DNA from: Streptomyces canus
GTDB taxonomy: Bacteria; Actinomycetota; Actinomycetes; Streptomycetales; Streptomycetaceae
Assembly (NCBI RefSeq): GCF_030815415.1
Contig: NZ_JAUSWW010000001.1
Location: 5,394,001-5,458,000, forward strand
Length of the DNA stretch: 64,000 bases
Direction of reading: 5' to 3'
In this document: piece by piece, positions 47,764-55,607 of the stretch
How positions within the stretch are numbered: position 1 is the stretch's first letter
Layout of the letters: each line of letters opens with the position of its first letter
The notes under the pieces: generated by a model
The model's database searches: none
Seen by the model: only the letters and a program-made list of their open reading frames with translations
What the model was told of the DNA's origin: nothing
Translations under genes and position numbers: made by a program

Positions 47764-49056
47764 TCAGCCTGTGAAGGCGGCCACTCCCTGCGGGGTGCCG
47801 AGGCCGGTCGGGCCGTCGTAGCCGGACTTGGCGGTGCAGAAGTAGCTCGTGGTGCAGGAGCCGTTGTTGCCGGAGGTCACGTCGTTGAGGGCGGAGGTGT
47901 CCTTGTAGGGGAACTGCGCCGGGTAGGAGCTGCTGGACGGCGTGCCCGCGAGGGCGTAGACGCCCGCGATGATCGGAGCCGAGGCGCTGGTGCCGCCGAA
48001 GGTGTACCAGCCGGCCGTGACGCCGTAGGAGTCGTAGACCGACACACCGGTCGCGGGGTCGGCCACCGCGGAGACGTCCGAAATCATGCGCTTGGTGCAG
48101 CCGGTGTCGGTCTGCCAGCTCGGCTTGGCGTCGTACGCGGAGCAGCCGGAGCCCGTCCCCTCGGTGCTGCTGGTCTTCCAGACGCTCTCGGTCCAGCCGC
48201 GGGTGTTCGAAGCCGTGGAGAGGGCGGTGCCGCCGACCGACGTCACGTACTTGGAGGCGGCCGGGTACTCGGCGCCGTAGCCCGCGTCGCCCGCGCTGAC
48301 GGTGATGGCGACGCCCGGGTGGTTGAAGTAGGAGGAGTCGTAGGAGGTGTCGGACGAGGACTCCGAGCCGCCGTAGCTGTTGCTGACGTACTTCGCGCCC
48401 AGCTTGACGGCCTCGTTCACGGCCGTGCCCAGGTTGGCCATCGTCGCCGACTTCGCCTCGACGAGGAGGATGTTCGCGTTCGGGGCGATGGCGGAGACCA
48501 TGTCGAGGTCCAGGGAGATCTCCTCGGCCCAACCGGAGTCGCCGGCGGGCAGGGAGGTCGTGGAGCCGGTCTGGCTGACCTTCTTGAAGCAGCCGTTGGC
48601 GGTGGTGCAGGCGGAGAGGCCGTAGTGCGAGCGGTAGGCCGCGAGGTCGGACTCGGCGTTGGGGTCGTTGTACGCGTCGACGATGGCGATGGTCTCGCCG
48701 GAGCCGTTCGAGGAGGAGGCGGCGGTCAGGCCGTAGGCGGCCTGGAGGTCGCTGGGGCCGTAGCCGGAGGGGGTGGACGCGTCGGCGGCCCGGGGGGTGA
48801 TGCCGTGCGCCTTCTCGAAGGCGGTGGTGCCGCCGGTCACGCGCAGGGAGTTGCAGGCGAGTTCGCCGGATTTCCTGGGGGTGGCGCAGGGGGTCGCGGC
48901 CCAGGTGACCTTGGCGGCCTTGGCCGGGGCGGCGGCTTCCGCGTGGACCGCGGTGCCGAGTCCGGCGACGAGAAGCGCGGCGGTCGCTGCGGCCGCCGAG
49001 CCGATCCGGCGTCGGCTGCCGCGTAGGGAGGGTCTGGCGGGGGGTGTCGTGCGCAT
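47764..49056 (-). CDS. Secreted S53 (sedolisin) peptidase, copy 1
   Basis: 430 residues from the ATG at 49056, with AGGAGG 7 nt upstream. A Sec signal (RRRIGSAAAATAALLVAGLG to AHA/EAA) is followed by a short pro-region of about 70 residues, much shorter than in classical sedolisins. The catalytic triad is visible: Glu and Asp in WAEEISLDLDM (ExxxD) and Ser in FGGTSASAP, with the oxyanion Asp in ITVSAGDAG. Sedolisins act best at acid pH outside the cell. It is a close paralogue of the next upstream gene, and both have the same palindrome in their promoters and similar terminators. Confidence 0.92.
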   Translation of the reverse strand: MRTTPPARPSLRGSRRRIGSAAAATAALLVAGLGTAVHAEAAAPAKAAKVTWAATPCATPRKSGELACNSLRVTGGTTAFEKAHGITPRAADASTPSGYGPSDLQAAYGLTAASSSNGSGETIAIVDAYNDPNAESDLAAYRSHYGLSACTTANGCFKKVSQTGSTTSLPAGDSGWAEEISLDLDMVSAIAPNANILLVEAKSATMANLGTAVNEAVKLGAKYVSNSYGGSESSSDTSYDSSYFNHPGVAITVSAGDAGYGAEYPAASKYVTSVGGTALSTASNTRGWTESVWKTSSTEGTGSGCSAYDAKPSWQTDTGCTKRMISDVSAVADPATGVSVYDSYGVTAGWYTFGGTSASAPIIAGVYALAGTPSSSSYPAQFPYKDTSALNDVTSGNNGSCTTSYFCTAKSGYDGPTGLGTPQGVAAFTG

Positions 49057-49127
49057 CGTGCAGCCTCCTGATGGTGGTGGAACAGGAGCAGTGCGGGTGC
49101 GTGCGTGCGGCGGTGGAATGACGGTCT

Positions 49128-49150
49128 CTTGTTGAGTACGTGACAACAAG
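49128..49150. promoter_or_regulatory. Shared palindrome upstream of S53 gene 1
   Basis: Arms CTTGTTG / CAACAAG around AGTACGTGA, 72 bp upstream of the start codon. The identical 23-bp sequence lies before S53 gene 2, and in both cases an inverted CGGA/TCCGCC-type segment follows it on the upstream side. Confidence 0.75.
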
Positions 49151-49219
49151 GCGGGAGGCGGAATTCTGACCTCCGCCTTACCGGACCCCAGGCCTGGCCT
49201 TACTTACCTGCTGACGGCG

Positions 49220-49258
49220 AACGGGCCGCGATCGATGGTGCGTTGGTCGCGGCCCGTT
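49220..49258 (-). terminator. Terminator of S53 protease gene 2
   Basis: Arms AACGGGCCGCGA / TCGCGGCCCGTT around a 15-nt loop, about 80 nt beyond the stop codon. Confidence 0.78.
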
Positions 49259-49336
49259 GCCGTTGTGCCGCCGAGGGGACCCCACGTCCCCTGCCCGCCG
49301 GCGGCTCCCCGTGACCCGACGGGGAGTTCGGGGTCG

Positions 49337-50686
49337 TCAGCCGGTGAAGGCGTCGGTGCCCTGCGGGGTGCCGAGGCCGGTCGGGCCGTCGTAGCCGGAC
49401 TTGGCGGTGCAGAAGTAGCTCGTGGTGCAGGTGCCGTTGTTGCCGGAGGTCACGTCGTTGAGGGCCGAGGTGTCCTCGTAGGGGAACTGGGCCGGGTAGG
49501 AGCTGCTGGACGGCGTGCCCGCGAGGGCGTACACGGAGGCGATGATCGGGGCCGAGGCGCTGGTGCCGCCGTAGGTGTTCCAGCCGGTGCCGTCGGAGCC
49601 GTAGGAGTCGTAGACGGAGACGCCGGTGGCCGGGTCGGCGACGGCGGAGACGTCGGAGATCATGCGCTTGGTGCAGCCGGTGTCGGTCTGCCAGCTGGGC
49701 TTGGCGTCGTACGCGGAGCAGCCGGAGCCGGTGCCCTCGGTGCTGCTGGTCTTCCAGACGCTCTCGGTCCAGCCGCGGCTGGTGGAGGACGTGGAGAGCT
49801 TGGTGCCGCCGACCGACGTCACGTACTTCGAGCCGGCCGGGTACTCGGCGCCGTAGGCCTCGTCGCCGGCGGAGACGGTGATGGCGACGCCCGGGTGGTT
49901 GAAGTAGGAGGAGTCGTAGGAGGTGTCCGAGGAGGACTCGGAACCGCCGTAGGAGTTGGAGACGAACTTGGCGCCCAGACTGACGGCCTCGTTCACCGCC
50001 TTGCCCAGGTTGGCCATGCTCGACGAACTCGCCTCGACCAGCAGGATCTTGGCGTTCGGGGCGATGGCGGAGACCATGTCGAGGTCGAGGGAGATCTCGC
50101 CGGCCCAGCCGCTGTCGGCGGTGGGGAGGGAGGTCGTGGAGCCGGTCTGGCTGACCTTCTTGAAGCAGCCGTTGGCGACGGTGCAGGCGGAGAGGCCGTA
50201 GTAGGAGCGGTAGGTGGCCAGGTCCGCGGCGGCGTTGGGGTCGTCGTAGGCGTCGACGATGGCGATGGTCTCGCCGGAGCCGTTCGAGGAGGAGGCGGCG
50301 GTCAGGCCGTAGGCGTCCTGGAGGTCGCTCGGGCCGTAGCCGGTCGGCGTGGCCGAGGTGGCGTTCGGCTTGACGGTCTTGGGGGTCGCGCCCTTGAGCG
50401 CGGCCTGCTTCTCCATGTAGGCGGTGGTGCCGCCGGTGACACGGAGCGCGTTGCAGGCGGCGTAGCCCTTCTTCGGGGTCGTGCCGCACGCGCTCTCGTA
50501 CTGCACATGGGCCTTGGCGACCTGTGCGGCGACGGTCTTGGCGCTCACCTTGTGCGGCGTGGGGGTGGCCGCGTCGGCGTGAGCCGCGATGCCGAGCCCG
50601 GCGAGGAGGAGGGCGGCCGTGGCCGTGGCGGCCGTGCCGATCCGGCGCGATCTGCCGGATATGTGGGGGGTGTTGGGCGTACGCAA
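49337..50686 (-). CDS. Secreted S53 (sedolisin) peptidase, copy 2
   Basis: 449 residues from a TTG at 50686. The context AGGAGGCTGTACG-TTG matches AGGAGGCTGCACG-ATG of the paralogue, which fixes this unusual start. A Sec signal ends near GIAAHADAATP. Glu/Asp are in WAGEISLDLDM, Ser in YGGTSASAP and Asp in ITVSAGDEAYG. Most of the mature domain is nearly identical to copy 1 (for example TSYDSSYFNHPGVAITVSAG and CTKRMISDVSAVADPATGVS). The pro-region is longer and more diverged. This is a recent tandem duplication, each copy keeping its own promoter and terminator. Confidence 0.92.
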   Translation of the reverse strand: MRTPNTPHISGRSRRIGTAATATAALLLAGLGIAAHADAATPTPHKVSAKTVAAQVAKAHVQYESACGTTPKKGYAACNALRVTGGTTAYMEKQAALKGATPKTVKPNATSATPTGYGPSDLQDAYGLTAASSSNGSGETIAIVDAYDDPNAAADLATYRSYYGLSACTVANGCFKKVSQTGSTTSLPTADSGWAGEISLDLDMVSAIAPNAKILLVEASSSSMANLGKAVNEAVSLGAKFVSNSYGGSESSSDTSYDSSYFNHPGVAITVSAGDEAYGAEYPAGSKYVTSVGGTKLSTSSTSRGWTESVWKTSSTEGTGSGCSAYDAKPSWQTDTGCTKRMISDVSAVADPATGVSVYDSYGSDGTGWNTYGGTSASAPIIASVYALAGTPSSSSYPAQFPYEDTSALNDVTSGNNGTCTTSYFCTAKSGYDGPTGLGTPQGTDAFTG

Positions 50687-50779
50687 CGTACAGCCTCCTG
50701 AGAGTGGGGTTGCAGAGGCCTGCGGTGGGGACCACCGGTGAGGTTCCCGGTGGGGGCGGCGACCCGCGTAGACCATCCC

Positions 50780-50802
50780 CTTGTTGAGTACGTGACAACA
50801 AG
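50780..50802. promoter_or_regulatory. Shared palindrome upstream of S53 gene 2
   Basis: Same 23-bp element as at 49128-49150 (arms CTTGTTG / CAACAAG), 94 bp upstream of the TTG start. Confidence 0.75.
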
Positions 50803-50931
50803 ACGCGCGGTGGAATCCTGACTTCCGCCTTACTGAAGGGGGTTGGGGGGTTACTGATCAATGGCGGGGTGATGGGCGGCGAATGGCCTCGGCTTGACCA
50901 TCTACACGCGTCGCGCCCAACGCTCGCGGGG

Positions 50932-51546
50932 TTACCGGGGCTTGAGGCCGTGCAGCAGGAGATGTACGAGCTCGGGAATGCCGTCGAGGGCTGTCTGCGG
51001 GTCGAGCTTGTCGGTGGCGGCGAACATGGCGGTGCCGTGCAGGGTGGCGCCCAGGGCGAGGGTGAGGCGGCCGGGGTCCCCCTGGACGATCTCGCCGCGC
51101 TGCTGGGCGTCCGAGATGATCTGCTCGAGGGCCCCCACCGTGCGGCCGACGGCGACGGCCATCTGCTCGGACGCCTCGGGGTCGTGCTTGCGGGCGTACA
51201 TCAGCTCCAGGAGCTCGGCGTTCTCCAGGGAGAAGGCCAGATAGGCCCGGGCGAGGGCGGTGAACCGGGGCTCCAGCGGCAGGCCGGGGTCGTCGGCGGC
51301 GTCGAGCGCCCGGGTCAGCCGTTCGTAGCCGGCGAGGGCCAGGGCGTTGAGCAGGGCCTGCTTGTCCTTGAAGTGGCGCCCCGGGGCGGCGTGGCTGACG
51401 CCGATGTCGCGGGCCAGTTCCCGCAGGGAGAGCGAAGCCACGCCTCTGTCGCGCAGGGTGTGCTCCGCGCTCGCCAGCAGGGCGGAGCGGAGATCCCCGT
51501 GGTGGTAGGGGCGGGTCTCGGACTTCTCGGACGGCATGGACGCCAT
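50932..51546 (-). CDS. TetR-family repressor
   Basis: 204 residues; ATG at 51546, with MPSEKSE three codons later as the alternative. The helix-turn-helix is RSALLASAEHTLRDRGVASL plus LRELARDIGVSHAAPGRHFKDKQALL. The C-terminal domain is the TetR_C type with QTALDGIPELVHLLLHGL. It is divergent from an SDR gene. The 89-bp intergenic region holds three 18-bp direct repeats overlapping the SDR promoter, so it most likely represses the SDR. Confidence 0.9.
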   Translation of the reverse strand: MASMPSEKSETRPYHHGDLRSALLASAEHTLRDRGVASLSLRELARDIGVSHAAPGRHFKDKQALLNALALAGYERLTRALDAADDPGLPLEPRFTALARAYLAFSLENAELLELMYARKHDPEASEQMAVAVGRTVGALEQIISDAQQRGEIVQGDPGRLTLALGATLHGTAMFAATDKLDPQTALDGIPELVHLLLHGLKPR

Positions 51547-51572
51547 CGTATCCCGATGTAGGCGGCGTCACT

Positions 51573-51635
51573 ATTGTTGGCATCGCCACCATTGTTGTCA
51601 TTGACAGCATTGTTGGCATCGTCTACTTTGAGGGC
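51573..51635 (+). promoter_or_regulatory. SDR promoter with three 18-bp iterons
   Basis: ATTGTTGGCATCGCCACC (51573), ATTGTTGTCATTGACAGC (51591) and ATTGTTGGCATCGTCTAC (51609) repeat with exact 18-bp spacing. TTGACA (51601-51606) and TACTTT (51624-51629) are 17 bp apart, and the third iteron lies inside the spacer. The expected transcription start coincides with the ATG at 51636, so the SDR mRNA may be leaderless. Confidence 0.82.
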
Positions 51636-52553
51636 ATGGCTGACAAGAGCAAGCACGCATGGAACGCGGCCCACCTCCCCGACCTGACCGGCCGCACCGC
51701 CGTGATCACCGGCGCCAACAGCGGCATCGGCCTCACCGCCGCGGCCGCGCTGGCCGGGGCGGGCGCGCACGTGGTGTTCGCCGTACGGGACCCGCGACGC
51801 GGCGAGGCGGCGGCGCGGACGGTGCACGGCAGCGTGGAGGTGCGGCGCCTGGACCTGGCGGACCTGTCGTCCGTGCGGGAGTTCGCGGCGGCGTGGGACG
51901 GTCCGCTGGACCTCCTCATCAACAACGCCGGCGTGATGATGGTGCCGGAGCAGCGGACGCCGGACGGCTTCGAGATGCAGTTCGGCACGAACCACCTGGG
52001 CCACTTCGCGCTCACGAACCTGCTGCTGCCGTACCTCACGGACCGGGTGGTCACGGTGTCCTCGGGCGCCCACCGCTGGGGCGACGCGAGGATCCGCTTC
52101 GACGACCTGAACTGGACGAGCGGCTACCACCCCAACCAGGCCTACGCCCAGTCGAAGCTGGCGAACCTCCTGTTCACCCTGGAACTCCAGCGCCGCCTGA
52201 CGGAGTCGGGCTCCGCGGTCCGCGCCCTCGCCGCCCACCCCGGCTACTCGGCCACCAACCTCCAGAGCCACGCGGCGAGTCCGGCGGCCCGGGTCTTCAT
52301 GAAGTTCGGCAACAGGTTCCTGGCCCAGGACGACAAGGCGGGCACCCTGCCGACGCTGTACGCGGCGACGCAGGACCTGCCCGGCGCGAGCTACGTCGGC
52401 CCGGACGGGTTCGGCGAGATGCGGGGCGCCCCCACCCTGGTGGGCCGCTCGCCCGCGGCGAGCGACCCGGCGACGGCGAGGCGGCTGTGGACGGTGTCGG
52501 AGGAGCTGACGGGGACGCGGTTCCCGCTGGAGACGGCCGTACGACCCGGCTAG
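51636..52553 (+). CDS. Short-chain dehydrogenase/reductase
   Basis: 305 residues. It is a classical SDR of the retinol-dehydrogenase-like subgroup: cofactor loop VITGANSGIGLTAAAAL, LLINNAGVMMVPE (NNAG), catalytic Ser in VTVSSGAHRWG and YxxxK in NQAYAQSKLANLLF. Arg in FAVRDPRRG after beta2 suggests NADP(H). The substrate is unknown. It is divergent from a TetR repressor whose candidate operator overlaps its promoter. The start is at or near the predicted transcription start. Confidence 0.93.
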   Translation: MADKSKHAWNAAHLPDLTGRTAVITGANSGIGLTAAAALAGAGAHVVFAVRDPRRGEAAARTVHGSVEVRRLDLADLSSVREFAAAWDGPLDLLINNAGVMMVPEQRTPDGFEMQFGTNHLGHFALTNLLLPYLTDRVVTVSSGAHRWGDARIRFDDLNWTSGYHPNQAYAQSKLANLLFTLELQRRLTESGSAVRALAAHPGYSATNLQSHAASPAARVFMKFGNRFLAQDDKAGTLPTLYAATQDLPGASYVGPDGFGEMRGAPTLVGRSPAASDPATARRLWTVSEELTGTRFPLETAVRPG

Positions 52554-52571
52554 GCGCTGCCCGGTCGGTCG

Positions 52572-53348
52572 TCAGCTGGCGAACATTCCCGCCGTCGCGT
52601 TGATCCACGTGCCCGTGATGGTGACGCCCGCGTCCGAGGCGAGGAAGGTCGCCAGGGCGGCGATGTCGGCGATCTGCGGGGAGCGCCTGGTCATACGGAG
52701 GCTGTCGAGGTGGGCGCGGATGCCCTGTACGGCGGTCTCGTCCATGGCCGGGGCGCCGGCGGCGGTCAGCTTCTGAGGGGTGAGGGTGTCCGTCACGCCC
52801 GCCGTCCAGATCCCGCAGACACGCACGCCCGACGGACCGAGCTCCGCCGCCAGTTGACGGATCAGCGCGTCGATCGCCCCGTCGGCCGCGGCCGTACCGC
52901 CCATCATGGGGCTGCCGTTGGCGGATCCGCTGTCGAGGGAGAGGATCACGCCCGAGCCCTGCGCCGTCATACGACGCGCCGCCGCCCGCGCGGTGACGAA
53001 CTGGCAGGCGATGCCCTGCACCACCGGCCGCGTGTAGTCCTCGACCGACATCTCCGTCAGCGGTACGCCCTGGAAGTCCCCGCGCGGTACCAGGTTGAGG
53101 GAGATGTCGATCCGGCCCGCCCGCTCCACGACCGACGCCGCGTGCGCCTCCACGGCGGCCTCGTCACGGGCGTCCAGTACGTCGTACTCGGCACCGGTCT
53201 CCTCCGCGACCTTGCGCAGCGTCGACTCCGTACGGCCGACGAGGAAGACCCGCGCGCCCGCGTCGGCGTACGCCTTCGCGACACCCGCGCCGAGCGAACC
53301 CGCACCGCCGTAGACGACCGCGACCTTGTTCTTCAGCAGGTTCAGCAT
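52572..53348 (-). CDS. Atypical SDR lacking the Tyr-Lys catalytic pair
   Basis: 258 residues from the ATG at 53348, with AAGGAG upstream. The cofactor loop is changed to VVYGGAGSLGAGVAKAYADA, and NNAG is replaced by LNLVPRG. The position of YxxxK reads GGTAAADGAIDALIRQL, giving Thr and Asp in place of Tyr and Lys, while the flanking IDALIRQLAAELGPSGVRV is normal SDR. The Ser region is ILSLDSGSAN. The fold is intact, but classical dehydrogenase chemistry is unlikely. It is convergent with the preceding SDR and 76 bp downstream of the ECF sigma gene on the same strand, so it may be co-expressed with it. Confidence 0.85.
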   Translation of the reverse strand: MLNLLKNKVAVVYGGAGSLGAGVAKAYADAGARVFLVGRTESTLRKVAEETGAEYDVLDARDEAAVEAHAASVVERAGRIDISLNLVPRGDFQGVPLTEMSVEDYTRPVVQGIACQFVTARAAARRMTAQGSGVILSLDSGSANGSPMMGGTAAADGAIDALIRQLAAELGPSGVRVCGIWTAGVTDTLTPQKLTAAGAPAMDETAVQGIRAHLDSLRMTRRSPQIADIAALATFLASDAGVTITGTWINATAGMFAS

Positions 53349-53424
53349 GGTGACTCCTTGAATGGGGGCGCCGTGTGCGCCCGTCACTCATGGGACGTGC
53401 CCGCGCGGAGAACTCATCGCTGCC

Positions 53425-54678
53425 TCAGAGAGTCATCGGCAGACCGAACGCCGGGTACAGATGCGGCTCGAAGGTGGTGATCGCGGCGATCCTTCCGTCC
53501 TCGATCCGCAGCACGTCGATGTTCTGGCCCCGGAAGACGGTCGTACCGGGCCGTCGCAGATAACCGGCCACCGCCACCTGCCCGTTGGCGCGTACGGGCA
53601 GGTGACGCCAATGCCCGACGAACATCGGGGACGCCGGGTCGAGGTTCGGCCGGATGAAGGCGAAGAGGGCCTCGCGGGTCGTGAACCAGAACGGGTTCGG
53701 CGGCATGGTGAGCACGGCGTCCTCGCGGACCAGCTCGGCCATGGCGTCGAAGTCCACGCGGGCCACGGCGTCCATGTAGCGCTGGAGCAGGGCCAGTTCG
53801 TCGGCGCTGGGGGTGGCCGCCGACCAGTCCTCGCGCTGCCCCGGCAGCGCCTCCCGCAGGGCCGTTCTCCCCCGCTGCACCGCGCTGTTGGCCGACGCGA
53901 GCGACGATTCCAGCAGGTCGGCGGTCTCCTGGGCCGACCATCCGGCGATGTCCCGCAGGATCACCGCGGCGCGCTGGCGCGGCGGAAGGTGCTGGATCGC
54001 CGTGAGGAAGACCAGCTCCAGCGTCTCGCTCGCCACGGCCCGCGCGACGGGCTCGTCGGGGAGCTGGTCGTCCGGGAAGGGCTGGAGCCAGGGCATGGAC
54101 GGGGGCGGGGGGCCGTCACCCGAGTCGATGCCGGGGACGGGCGCGTAGGGCGTGGGGCGGCGGTCGTTCTTCCGGAGAAAGTCCAGGCAGGCGTTGGTGG
54201 CGATCCGGTACAGCCACGCCCGCGGGTTCTCCAGCCCGTCCATCGACTCCCTCGCCCGCCACGCCTTGAGGAATGTCTCCTGGGTGAGGTCCTCCGCCTC
54301 GTCGTACGAGCCGAGCAGGCGGTAGCAGTGCACCCGGAGTTCCTTGCGGTGGGCCTCGATGAGAGCCGTGAAGTCGTCCTCGCCGGGATTCGTCACGTCC
54401 GCCGGTGTGACGTTTTCGGTACGGGCCTCCCGAGCGAGCCGCCGGAGTTGCGCGAACCGGGTGTGGAGGGCCTCGACGTCGGCGTGGAAGACGACCGGGG
54501 GTTCCAGCCGCAGCCGGTTCAGCTGGTCGCCGATGTCGGAGACCAGCTCCTTGGCGGCGGGGCTCCGCCGCTTCCGGTACGCCCGCTGCCGGCATGCCTG
54601 CGAACAGTAGGAGGCGGTCCGTCCGGGGCCCGCGGTGCGCTCGATGGGGCGCCCGCAGGTCCGGCAGGTGGCGGTCAT
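53425..54678 (-). CDS. ECF sigma factor with N-terminal zinc finger and C-terminal SnoaL-like domain
   Basis: 417 residues from the ATG at 54678. Residues 1-35 form a CxxC...CxxxC finger (Cys5, Cys8, Cys25, Cys29) followed by a basic patch (RQRAYRKRR). Sigma2 is at about 105-170 (FTALIEAHRKELRVHCYRLL, EAEDLTQETFLKAWRARES). Sigma4 is at about 225-285 (HLPPRQRAAVILRDIAGWSA, LLESSLASANSAVQRGR). The C-terminal 115 residues are an NTF2/SnoaL-like domain (MDAVARVDFDAMAELVREDA, TMPPNPFWF), as in SigJ-like and ECF41-like factors where it modulates activity in place of an anti-sigma factor. Its start is overlapped by a tiny upstream ORF. An atypical SDR follows. Confidence 0.88.
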   Translation of the reverse strand: MTATCRTCGRPIERTAGPGRTASYCSQACRQRAYRKRRSPAAKELVSDIGDQLNRLRLEPPVVFHADVEALHTRFAQLRRLAREARTENVTPADVTNPGEDDFTALIEAHRKELRVHCYRLLGSYDEAEDLTQETFLKAWRARESMDGLENPRAWLYRIATNACLDFLRKNDRRPTPYAPVPGIDSGDGPPPPSMPWLQPFPDDQLPDEPVARAVASETLELVFLTAIQHLPPRQRAAVILRDIAGWSAQETADLLESSLASANSAVQRGRTALREALPGQREDWSAATPSADELALLQRYMDAVARVDFDAMAELVREDAVLTMPPNPFWFTTREALFAFIRPNLDPASPMFVGHWRHLPVRANGQVAVAGYLRRPGTTVFRGQNIDVLRIEDGRIAAITTFEPHLYPAFGLPMTL

Positions 54679-54707
54679 ACGGCTCGCCGCGCGATGAGCG
54701 TGGGCAT
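54675..54707 (-). CDS. Possible 10-residue leader peptide overlapping the sigma gene start
   Basis: MPTLIARRAV. The ATG at 54707 has a strong AGAGGAG 5 nt upstream, whereas the sigma-factor ATG has none. The TGA of this ORF overlaps the sigma ATG (ATGA). This is the arrangement of translational coupling through a leader peptide. It could instead reflect a frameshift that separated a longer sigma N-terminus. Confidence 0.5.
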   Translation of the reverse strand: MPTLIARRAV

Positions 54708-54816
54708 GAGGGCTCCTCTGCTCGGGGGAGAACGCTGCCAGGGTAGGTGTCCGGGCAGGGGTCCTTTGACGCGCGCCTGACCCGGTTCTCACCTTCGTGC
54801 GGAAGGCTGCGTTCCG

Positions 54817-55533
54817 ATGAAGCGCACGCCTCTCTACGCCGTCCTCGTACTCCTCGCCGCCACCTCCGCCTCCGAGGCGGCCGCCGATGCCGGTCCCGGC
54901 CCTTTCGGGGTCACCGTCACCGCCGCCGCGACCGCGGAAACCGTGCGTGTGGGGGCGCTGTTCTCCGGCGGGCAGCACTTCTGTACCGCCTCCGTCGTGC
55001 ACAGCCCGCACCGGGATCTCATCGTCACCGCCGCGCACTGCCTGGACGGTGACACGGACGACCTCGTGTTCGCACCGGGCTACCGCAACGGCCGGGCGCC
55101 GTACGGGAAGTGGCGCGTCACCAGGCGGTTTCTGCCCGACGCGTGGGACGAGGACAGTGACGTGGCGTTCGCGGCCCTGGCCGAGCGGCGGGGCGAGGGC
55201 GTCGAGGACCTCGTCGGGGGGAACCGCTTCACCACCGGTACGGCCACCGGCGCCACCGGCGTGACCGTCACCGGCTATCCCGACTCCCGCGAGACGCCGG
55301 TCCGTTGCGCCGACAAGCCGGTCGCGCACAGCCGTACGCAACAACGCGTCGACTGTCCCGGCTTCAGCGGCGGCACCAGCGGCAGCCCGTGGGTCAACGG
55401 GGACGGGGAGGTCGTCGGAGTGCTCGGCGGGCACGAGCAGGGCGGGGCGACCGCCGCCGTCTCGTACAGCGTGGTGCTCGGGCGGGAGGCCGCTCGGCTG
55501 TACCGGGACGCGACGGAGTCTCCTTCCGCATGA
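54817..55533 (+). CDS. Secreted trypsin-like serine protease
   Basis: 238 residues. A Sec signal peptide (YAVLVLLAATSASEAAADA) leads to an S1 chymotrypsin fold: His in IVTAAHC, Asp in DSDVAF and Ser in FSGGTSGSPWV. There are cysteines around the His (FCTAS...AHC) and before the Ser (VDCPG). It resembles Streptomyces extracellular V8/trypsin-like proteases of about 230 residues. It has no pro-domain of note, a weak GGAAGG ribosome binding site, and is followed after 74 bp by the wall hydrolase gene on the same strand. Confidence 0.92.
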   Translation: MKRTPLYAVLVLLAATSASEAAADAGPGPFGVTVTAAATAETVRVGALFSGGQHFCTASVVHSPHRDLIVTAAHCLDGDTDDLVFAPGYRNGRAPYGKWRVTRRFLPDAWDEDSDVAFAALAERRGEGVEDLVGGNRFTTGTATGATGVTVTGYPDSRETPVRCADKPVAHSRTQQRVDCPGFSGGTSGSPWVNGDGEVVGVLGGHEQGGATAAVSYSVVLGREAARLYRDATESPSA

Positions 55534-55607
55534 TCACCCCAGAACGACGAAGGCGCCCCTAAACTGACGTGGGCGTCGGACTCCGGGGCAGCGAGGGGCG
55601 GTTGACG

